Positions 1 through 6,662 of a stretch of 7,935 nt of DNA are shown piece by piece. Position 1 is the stretch's first letter, and each line of letters begins with the position of its first letter. Origin of the DNA: Bacteroidales bacterium UBA1199 (GTDB lineage: Bacteria > Bacteroidota > Bacteroidia > Bacteroidales > UBA932); contig DBXZ01000006.1 in the NCBI GenBank assembly GCA_002309795.1, positions 1 through 7,935 of the forward strand, written 5' to 3'. Both the position numbers and the translations under genes were made by a program. The notes below the pieces were generated by a model that worked only from the letters and a program-made list of their open reading frames with translations, did no database searches and was not told the DNA's origin.

Positions 1-780
1 GGCAACCGCTTCGAGTTCCGCGCCGTCGGTTCCTGCGCCAACTGTGCAGGCGCGATGACCACGCTCAACGCCGCCGTGGCTGAGCAGCTCATCGCGTTCA
101 AGGCCGAAGTCGAGAAGGAAATCGCGAAGGACAAGCAGACAGGAGTGGCCATCATGGATGCCCTCAAGCCCGTTATCAAGTCGGTGCTCGGCACCGTCTG
201 CTTCGACGGCAACGGCTATACCGAGGAGTGGAAGAAAGAGGCCGCCCGCCGCGGTCTCGACGTCGAGACCAACGTGCCGAAGATGTTCTGTGAGTTCACC
301 AAGCCCGATGCCGTCAAGATGTTCACCAAGACGGGTGTCTATTCGAAGAAAGAGCTCGAGGCCCGCAATGAAGTGAAATGGGAGACCTATGTCAAGAAAG
401 TCCAGATTGAATCCCGCGTGATGTTCCGGATGGCCATCAACCATATCATTCCCGCTGCGCTCGAATATAAGGCCAAGCTCCTGCAGGAAGTGACCCTCGC
501 GAAGGGAATCTACGGCAACCTGGACAATTGCACCACCGAATTGCGCATACTCGACGACATCAATAAATATGTGGAGGATGTGCGCGTCAAGGCTTTGGCT
601 ATGAAGGAAGCCCGCAAGGCGGCCAATGCGATAGAGGACATCTACGAGCGTGCCTTGGCCTACCACGAGATTGCGGAAAGCCTCTTCGCGCTGCGCCGTC
701 CGATCGATAAGCTTGAGGAAGTGGTGGACAATAAGATGTGGCCGCTCCCGAAGTACCGTGAGCTGCTGTTCATCAACTAG
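1..780 (+). CDS. glnN: Glutamine synthetase type III, C-terminal part (5' partial)
   Basis: This is the C-terminal 259 residues of a type III glutamine synthetase, which makes glutamine from glutamate, ammonia and ATP in the cytoplasm. The frame is open from base 1, so the gene begins upstream and the ATG at 55 is internal. The first codons read NRFEFRAVGS followed by ANCAGAM, the conserved active-site segment of GSIII; its arginines correspond to the substrate-binding part of the GS fold. After this comes the long, charged, mostly helical tail peculiar to GSIII, ending in the typical WPLPKYRELLFI motif just before the TAG stop. GSIII proteins are usually about 700-730 residues, so roughly 450-470 residues lie outside the window. 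One small oddity is that codon 12 is Cys where I recall Ser in most relatives (GSSANCA). GSIII is characteristic of Bacteroidetes and some cyanobacteria and firmicutes. Its product feeds the gltBD genes that follow. Confidence 0.95.
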   Translation, partial: GNRFEFRAVGSCANCAGAMTTLNAAVAEQLIAFKAEVEKEIAKDKQTGVAIMDALKPVIKSVLGTVCFDGNGYTEEWKKEAARRGLDVETNVPKMFCEFTKPDAVKMFTKTGVYSKKELEARNEVKWETYVKKVQIESRVMFRMAINHIIPAALEYKAKLLQEVTLAKGIYGNLDNCTTELRILDDINKYVEDVRVKALAMKEARKAANAIEDIYERALAYHEIAESLFALRRPIDKLEEVVDNKMWPLPKYRELLFIN

Positions 781-781
781 C

Positions 782-831
782 TTTTCCCTGCACCCAGTGG
801 ACGATCTTTGTATTTGATAGCGAACTGATAT
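782..831 (+). promoter_or_regulatory. Candidate Bacteroidetes-type promoter and short leader for gltB
   Basis: This is the only real gap between genes in the window. GATCTTTG at 803-810 matches seven of the eight positions of the Bacteroidetes -7 consensus TAnnTTTG, counting the two free positions. A T-rich run at 782-785 lies 17 bases upstream and could serve as a weak -33 element. Transcription would then start around 815-820, leaving a leader of only about 12-17 bases before the gltB ATG at 832. No Shine-Dalgarno sequence is visible before that ATG. I saw no hairpin plus T-run that would terminate glnN, so read-through from glnN is possible. The -7 match is seen directly; promoter function is inferred. 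Confidence 0.4.
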
Positions 832-3800
832 ATGGACGGAGGTCTGTATAACGCGGCGTCGGAACACGACGCCTGTGGGGTTGGTATGGTTGTGAATATC
901 CGGGGCGACAAGACCCACGAACTCGTGGAGAGTGCCTTGTCCGTGCTGGAGAACATGAGTCACCGCGGTGCGGAAGGCGCCGACGGCAAGTCCGGAGACG
1001 GCGCGGGCATCATGGTCCAGATCCCCCACGAATTCATCCTGTTGCAGGGAGTGCCCGTGCCCGAAAAGGGCCGTTACGGTACCGGACTCGTCTTCCTGCC
1101 CCGCGATGCCGGCAAGCGTGCCCGGATCCTGGAACAGATCGGCGACGAGGTTGCGCACATGGGCTGTTCGCTCAGCCATGTGCGCGAAGTCCCGGTCAAT
1201 TCCGCCTGCCTGGGGGAGGAGGCCGCCAAAGCCGAGCCCTTCACGGTGCAGCTGTTCGTCACGTGCGACGGATACCTCGAGGAGGACGAATTGGAACGCC
1301 GCCTCTACCGCATCCGCAAGCATGTGGAGCGCTTGGGGAAAGACTGCTACATCTGCTCTCTTTCCACGCGCAACATCGTTTATAAAGGGATGCTGACAAG
1401 CCGTCAGCTCCGGGAATATTACACGGACCTGACCAGCCAGTGGTTCACCAGCTCGATGGCCATCGTCCATTCGCGTTTTTCAACCAATACCTTCCCGCAG
1501 TGGAGCCTGGCGCAGCCGTTCCGGATGCTCTGCCACAACGGCGAGATCAATACCATCCGGGGCAACCGCAGCTGGATGCAGGCGCGCGAAAGCGTACTGG
1601 GGTCCGGGGTGCTCGGTGATATCTCCGACCTCACCCCGCTGGTCCAGCCCGACATGAGCGACTCGGCCAGCCTGGACAATGTTCTCGAATTCCTCACGCA
1701 AAGCGGACTTAGTCTGCCGCAGGCGGTTTCCGTGCTGATGCCGGAGAGTTTTGACGGCACCAATCCGATCACGGAGGATTTGCGCGCTTTCTATGAGTAC
1801 CATTCCATCTTGATGGAGCCTTGGGACGGACCGGCGACGCTGCTGTTCAGTGACGGCCGCTATGCGGGCGGGATCCTCGACCGTAACGGCCTTCGCCCGG
1901 GGCGCTACACCATCACCAAACGGGGCCTGCTTGTGGTCGCGAGCGAGGTGGGCGTACTGGACTTCGATCCCACGGAGATCGCGTGCAAAGGCCGTCTGGA
2001 GCCGGGCAAGATGCTGCTTGTGGATACCAGGGAGGGCAAGATCTGGTACGACAGTGAGATCAAGGAACAACTCGCAGCCGAACATCCCTACCGCAAGTGG
2101 CTTGCCGAAGGCCGTATCCAGTTGGAAGACCTGCACAGCGGTCGCAAGATTGAGCATAACGAGGCGGATCTGCTTGTCAAGGAGCGCCTCTTCGGCTACA
2201 CGGCCGAGAGCATCGAGAATGCTCTCAAACCGATGTGCGAAAAGGGAATCGAGGCCACTTCCTCGATGGGCAACGATACTCCGCTGGCGGTGCTCACAGA
2301 GAAACCCCAGAGCTTCTTCAACTATTTCCGGCAGCAGTTCGCACAGGTGACCAACCCGCCCATCGACTCCATCCGGGAGCAGATGGTGATGTCGCTCTTC
2401 GAGTATATCGGCCGCGTAGGTACCGGGATCCTGACTCCGGACGGCGACAACTGCAAGATGGTGCGCCTGCCGCACCCGATCCTGACCAATACGCAGCTCG
2501 ACCTGCTCTGTAACATCCGTTACAAGGGCTTCAAGACAGAGAAACTGCCGATTCTGTTCGCCTGTTCGAAGGATCCCAAATCTGCCGCCGATAACCTCCG
2601 GCGTGCCCTCACTCAACTGTGCAGGCAGGCGGAGAAATGTGTGGACGACGGAGTCAACTACATCATCCTGTCCGACCGCGACGTGGATGGAACCCATGCG
2701 CCGATTCCCTCGCTGCTGGCTGTGAGCGCCGTGCATCACCACCTGATTGCCGCGGGCAAACGGGTCCAGACAGCCCTGATCGTCGAGAGCGGCGAAATCT
2801 GTGAGACTATGCACGCCGCTTTATTGCTTGGCTATGGAGCTTCCGCCATCAACCCATACCTGTCGTTTGCCATCATATCCAGCCTGGCGCACGGCGGCAA
2901 ACTCCAGCTCAATTATGCGACAGCCCGCACTAACTATATCGAGGCGATGAAGAAGGGCCTGCTCAAGATCATGGCCAAGATGGGCATCTCCACCATCCGT
3001 TCCTACCGCGGGGCCAAGATCTTCGAGAGCATCGGTCTTGAGGAAGGATTGCTGCGCGAGTACTTCGGTACGGAACGTTCGACCATCGGCGGCATCGGCC
3101 TGGAGACCATAGCCCGTGACGCGATGGCTTTCCACTCTATGGCTTATTCTCCGCAGGGACAGCCGGATTTCCTGTCCAACGACGGGCTCTTCCATTACCG
3201 CAAGGACGGCATCGTCCACGCGTGGAACCCTGAGACCATCGCTTCACTTCAGGTTGCTACGCGCCTGGGCAGTTATACGAAATTCAAAGAGTTTACCGCC
3301 GCCGTGGACGGTAAGTCGGATCCGGTGTTCCTGCGCGACCTGCTGGACTTCAAGCGCGCGCCGATCGGGATCGACCGGGTGGAGCCGGTGGAGGAGATCG
3401 TGAAGCATTTCGTGGTCAGCGCGATGAGTTTCGGCGCGCTGAGCATCGAGGCACACGAGGCCATCGCCCTGGCGATGAACCGGCTTGGGACCCGTTCCAA
3501 TACCGGGGAGGGAGGGGAGGACAATGATCGTTACCACAGTGACGTGGACGGTATCTCCTTGTCCAGCAAGACCAAGCAGGTGGCTTCCGGACGCTTTGGC
3601 GTCACGGCCGAGTACCTGGTCAACGCAGAGGAGATCCAGATCAAGGTGGCCCAGGGCGCCAAACCCGGTGAAGGCGGCCAGCTACCCGGATTCAAGGTCA
3701 ATGCCATCATAGCCAAGACCCGCAACTCCATCCCGGGCATCTCGCTGATCTCCCCGCCGCCGCACCACGACATCTATTCCATCGAGGACCTCTCGCAATT

Positions 3801-5304
3801 GATCTTCGACCTCAAGAATGTCAACCCCGCTGCAGCCATCAGTGTCAAACTGGTGTCCGAGAGCGGCGTGGGCACGATTGCGGCCGGCGTGGCCAAGGCC
3901 AAAGCCGACCTGATCGTCGTGTCCGGCGCCGAAGGTGGCACGGGTGCTTCTCCTGCCTCATCTATGCGTTTCGCGGGAATCAGCCCGGAGATCGGCCTGG
4001 CAGAGGCGCAACAGACGCTCGTACGCAATGGCCTTCGCTGCGGGGTGCGCCTGCAGGTGGACGGCCAGCTCAAGAGCGGCCGTGACATCATCTTGATGGC
4101 CCTGCTGGGTGCCGACGAATTCGGCTTTGGAACGCTGCCGTTGATTGTGCTCGGCTGCGTGATGATGCGCAAGTGCAGCCTCAATACCTGCCCCACGGGT
4201 GTGGCGACGCAGGATCCCCGGCTCCGGGAGCACTTCCGGGGCAAGGCAGATTATCTGGTCAACTATTTCACCTTCCTGGCACAGGAAGTGCGCGAATACC
4301 TGGCGGAGATGGGCTTTGCCCGCCTGTCGGACATCGTCGGGCATACGGAACTGCTGGTGCGTAAACCGCTGGATCCGGCCTCCAAGGCCGCCCGTGTGGA
4401 CCTGTCGCGCCTGCTCTTCCAGGAAAACGGTACGCTCAGCTGGGCTGGCGGTACATGGCATCCGTTGCCGCCCGTCAAGGACCTTGAGATTGTCAAGGCG
4501 GCGCAGCCCGCCATTGACTGGAAAGAGGAGATCAGCCTGGAGTATCCGATCGCTAACACAGACCGTGCTGCATGTACGCTGCTCAGTGGCCGCGTGGCTG
4601 CGAAATACGGGGCTGCAGGCCTGCCGGATTCGACCATCAACATCAAGTTCAAGGGGGCTGCAGGACAGAGTTTCTGCGCCTTCCTGGCTGAAGGCATCAA
4701 CGTCCGGCTGGAGGGCGAGGCCAACGACTATGTAGGCAAGGGTCTGTGCGGTGGCCGCGTGGCCATCCGCCCTTCTGCCAAGTCCACCTTCAAGGCGGAA
4801 GAAAACATCATCGTGGGCAATACCTGCCTGTATGGTGCCACGGCTGGCGAGATGTACGTGGCCGGGCGTGCCGGACAACGTTTCGCGGTTCGCAATTCCG
4901 GAGCCCTGGCGGTGGTGGAAGGTGCCGGCGACCATTGCTGTGAGTATATGACCGGCGGGCGCGTTGTCGTGCTGGGGCCTGTGGGCCGCAATTTCGCGGC
5001 CGGTATGTCCGGCGGTGTGGCCTACGTGCTCGATTTGACGCACGACTTCGATTTCTATTGCAATATGGATATGGTGGAGATCTCGCTGGTAGACGACAAG
5101 CTCGACCGCAAGGAACTCCACGAACTGATCCGTCAGCACTACCTCTATACCGGATCGGCAATGGCCCGGACCATCCTGGATGACTGGAACCGCTGCGTCG
5201 AGGATTTCATCAAGGTTATTCCGATCGAATACAAGCACGTGCTGGAGCGGGAGCGGATGCGCGAGCTGGAGCAGCGGGTACAGAACCTCCAACTTCAATA
5301 CTGA
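832..5304 (+). CDS. gltB: Glutamate synthase large (alpha) subunit
   Basis: The 1490-residue large subunit of glutamate synthase (GOGAT) converts glutamine plus 2-oxoglutarate to two glutamates, using electrons delivered by GltD. The start is secure: a TGA in the same frame lies at 826-828, and the next Met (residue 19) falls after the catalytic Cys. Residues 1-14 are a short propeptide; Cys15 in HDACGVG is the expected N-terminal nucleophile of the class II glutaminase domain (about 15-420), with HSRFST at 213-218 and HNGEINT at 235-241. A central domain follows, then the FMN/2-oxoglutarate barrel (about 815-1200) with SFGALS at 866-871, GEGGQLPG at 946-953 and EGGTGASP at 1034-1041. Cys1109, Cys1115 and Cys1120 (C-x5-C-x4-C) are the 3Fe-4S ligands. 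The GXGXG beta-helix domain covers about 1264-1440. Length is normal for the family and no frameshift is evident. gltD follows after 6 bases. Confidence 0.98.
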   Translation: MDGGLYNAASEHDACGVGMVVNIRGDKTHELVESALSVLENMSHRGAEGADGKSGDGAGIMVQIPHEFILLQGVPVPEKGRYGTGLVFLPRDAGKRARILEQIGDEVAHMGCSLSHVREVPVNSACLGEEAAKAEPFTVQLFVTCDGYLEEDELERRLYRIRKHVERLGKDCYICSLSTRNIVYKGMLTSRQLREYYTDLTSQWFTSSMAIVHSRFSTNTFPQWSLAQPFRMLCHNGEINTIRGNRSWMQARESVLGSGVLGDISDLTPLVQPDMSDSASLDNVLEFLTQSGLSLPQAVSVLMPESFDGTNPITEDLRAFYEYHSILMEPWDGPATLLFSDGRYAGGILDRNGLRPGRYTITKRGLLVVASEVGVLDFDPTEIACKGRLEPGKMLLVDTREGKIWYDSEIKEQLAAEHPYRKWLAEGRIQLEDLHSGRKIEHNEADLLVKERLFGYTAESIENALKPMCEKGIEATSSMGNDTPLAVLTEKPQSFFNYFRQQFAQVTNPPIDSIREQMVMSLFEYIGRVGTGILTPDGDNCKMVRLPHPILTNTQLDLLCNIRYKGFKTEKLPILFACSKDPKSAADNLRRALTQLCRQAEKCVDDGVNYIILSDRDVDGTHAPIPSLLAVSAVHHHLIAAGKRVQTALIVESGEICETMHAALLLGYGASAINPYLSFAIISSLAHGGKLQLNYATARTNYIEAMKKGLLKIMAKMGISTIRSYRGAKIFESIGLEEGLLREYFGTERSTIGGIGLETIARDAMAFHSMAYSPQGQPDFLSNDGLFHYRKDGIVHAWNPETIASLQVATRLGSYTKFKEFTAAVDGKSDPVFLRDLLDFKRAPIGIDRVEPVEEIVKHFVVSAMSFGALSIEAHEAIALAMNRLGTRSNTGEGGEDNDRYHSDVDGISLSSKTKQVASGRFGVTAEYLVNAEEIQIKVAQGAKPGEGGQLPGFKVNAIIAKTRNSIPGISLISPPPHHDIYSIEDLSQLIFDLKNVNPAAAISVKLVSESGVGTIAAGVAKAKADLIVVSGAEGGTGASPASSMRFAGISPEIGLAEAQQTLVRNGLRCGVRLQVDGQLKSGRDIILMALLGADEFGFGTLPLIVLGCVMMRKCSLNTCPTGVATQDPRLREHFRGKADYLVNYFTFLAQEVREYLAEMGFARLSDIVGHTELLVRKPLDPASKAARVDLSRLLFQENGTLSWAGGTWHPLPPVKDLEIVKAAQPAIDWKEEISLEYPIANTDRAACTLLSGRVAAKYGAAGLPDSTINIKFKGAAGQSFCAFLAEGINVRLEGEANDYVGKGLCGGRVAIRPSAKSTFKAEENIIVGNTCLYGATAGEMYVAGRAGQRFAVRNSGALAVVEGAGDHCCEYMTGGRVVVLGPVGRNFAAGMSGGVAYVLDLTHDFDFYCNMDMVEISLVDDKLDRKELHELIRQHYLYTGSAMARTILDDWNRCVEDFIKVIPIEYKHVLERERMRELEQRVQNLQLQY

Positions 5305-5310
5305 CGCCAT

Positions 5311-6660
5311 ATGGGAGATTATAAAGCATTTCTGACGATACCCCGCAAGGAGGCCGGATACCGGCCGGTGCACGACCGGATCCTGGATTTCGGGGAAGTG
5401 GAGCAGACGCTCAACGAAGGCGACCGCCGCCTGCAGGCGTCCCGCTGCATGGATTGCGGCGTGCCTTTCTGCAACTGGGCCTGCCCGCTGGGAAACCGCC
5501 CGCCCGAATGGAACGACGCCGTCTTCAAGGGGGACCTTGAACTGGCTTACCGCCTGCTCAATGCGACCAACGATTTCCCGGAGTTCACCGGTCGCGTCTG
5601 TCCGGCTCTCTGCGAGAAGGCCTGCGTGCTCAATCTCACGATGCACGAGCCTACGACCAACCGGGAGAACGAGGCGGCGATCACCGAGATCGCATATCGC
5701 GAAAATTATGTCCACCCTGTAGCTCCGCTGCGCAACGGCCGCAAGGTGGCCGTAATCGGCGCGGGTCCCTCAGGCCTGGCCGCGGCCAATCAACTGAACC
5801 GCAAGGGTTATACCGTAACCGTCTTCGAGAAGAACGAGAAGGCCGGCGGCCTGCTCCGGTTCGGCATTCCGAATTTCAAGTTGAACAAGATTGTGATTGA
5901 CCGCCGCATCGCATTGATGGAACAAGAAGGGATCACTTTCCGCTACGGCGAGGAAGTGGCGCCGGATGCGCTGCCGAAAGGCTTTGACGCTTACGTCATC
6001 GCTACCGGCACCCCGACGGCGCGCGACCTGCCCGTGCCCGGGCGCGAGCTGAAGGGTGTGTACTTCGCCCTGGAGCTGCTCGCGCAGCAGAACCGCGTCC
6101 TGTACGGCGCCGAAGTGGATGCCGCGCACCGGGTGACCTGCAAGGGCAAGGATGTGCTGGTTATCGGTGGCGGAGACACGGGTTCCGACTGCATCGGCAC
6201 GGCGCACCGTCAGGGCTGCAAGTCCGTGATGCAGATCGAAATCCTGCCCAAGCCCCCTGTGGGGCCGGACGACCCGGCGAATCCCTGGCCGAACTGGCCG
6301 CGCACGCTCAAGACCTCTTCTTCGCACGAAGAGGGCTGCGTACGGCGCTGGAACATCAATACCCTGCGCTTCGTCGGGGAAAAAGGACATCTCACCGGCG
6401 TCGAGATCCAGCCTGTCGACTGGAAACCCAACCCTGAGGGCGGACGTCCGCTGATGGTCCCTGCCGGCGAGCCGGAACTGGTCAAGTCGGACATCGTCCT
6501 GCTGGCGATGGGCTTCCTGAAGCCGCAGTTGCCCGAGGTGAGGGAGAATGTCTTCTTCGCCGGCGACGTGCAGAGCGGCGCCTCGCTGGTGGTGCGTGCG
6601 ATGGCTTCCGGCCATACGGCTGCGGCCGCCGTGGATGCATACTTTAAAAAGGCAAAATAG
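5311..6660 (+). CDS. gltD: Glutamate synthase small (beta) subunit, NAD(P)H-dependent
   Basis: The 449-residue small subunit oxidises NAD(P)H at FAD and passes electrons through iron-sulphur clusters to GltB. The N-terminal domain holds Cys46, 49, 54 and 58 (C-x2-C-x4-C-x3-C) and Cys97, 101 and 105 (C-x3-C-x3-C), the expected cluster-binding set. GAGPSG at 150-155 is the FAD-binding Rossmann motif, GGGDTG at 286-291 the NAD(P)H-binding one, and FAGD at 416-419 the C-terminal FAD contact. KTSSSHEEG at 334-342 is typical of this bacterial GltD type. The protein is somewhat shorter than usual (about 470-495): only 14 residues separate GF (401-402) from FAGD, where relatives have roughly 35, so a piece of the FAD domain's return segment seems missing, in frame. 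The gene starts 6 bases after gltB without a Shine-Dalgarno sequence and ends 2 bases before pyrG, so all three are probably co-transcribed. Whether NADH or NADPH is used cannot be read from the sequence. Confidence 0.97.
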   Translation: MGDYKAFLTIPRKEAGYRPVHDRILDFGEVEQTLNEGDRRLQASRCMDCGVPFCNWACPLGNRPPEWNDAVFKGDLELAYRLLNATNDFPEFTGRVCPALCEKACVLNLTMHEPTTNRENEAAITEIAYRENYVHPVAPLRNGRKVAVIGAGPSGLAAANQLNRKGYTVTVFEKNEKAGGLLRFGIPNFKLNKIVIDRRIALMEQEGITFRYGEEVAPDALPKGFDAYVIATGTPTARDLPVPGRELKGVYFALELLAQQNRVLYGAEVDAAHRVTCKGKDVLVIGGGDTGSDCIGTAHRQGCKSVMQIEILPKPPVGPDDPANPWPNWPRTLKTSSSHEEGCVRRWNINTLRFVGEKGHLTGVEIQPVDWKPNPEGGRPLMVPAGEPELVKSDIVLLAMGFLKPQLPEVRENVFFAGDVQSGASLVVRAMASGHTAAAAVDAYFKKAK

Positions 6661-6662
6661 AA
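6646..6662 (+). promoter_or_regulatory. A-rich translation initiation region of pyrG
   Basis: The last codons of gltD and the 2-base gap before pyrG form an A-rich run in otherwise GC-rich DNA, including AAAAAGG at 6646-6652, about 10 bases before the first ATG. A-rich, weakly Shine-Dalgarno-like upstream regions are common before Bacteroidetes start codons. It overlaps the gltD coding end, so translational coupling between gltD and pyrG is plausible. The role is inferred from composition alone. Confidence 0.3.

Noticed and set aside
55..780. glnN fragment read as a complete 241-residue gene starting at the ATG at 55
   Set aside because: The same frame is open to base 1 and the upstream codons encode the conserved NRFEFRAVGS segment of type III glutamine synthetase, so the ATG is internal and the gene is cut by the window edge.
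781..802. Possible terminator after glnN
   Set aside because: Only a stem of about three pairs can be formed around CACCCAGTG and no T-run follows, so a rho-independent terminator is not supported.
1480..2814. Open frame of 444 codons on the minus strand inside gltB
   Set aside because: It is fully contained in gltB opposite conserved glutaminase-domain and central-domain codons, with no independent start signal or recognisable product.
3958..5715. Open frame of 585 codons on the minus strand across the gltB/gltD junction
   Set aside because: It lies opposite well-conserved gltB and gltD coding sequence, its translation shows no recognisable motif, and GC-rich codon use on the plus strand naturally leaves long stop-free antisense frames.
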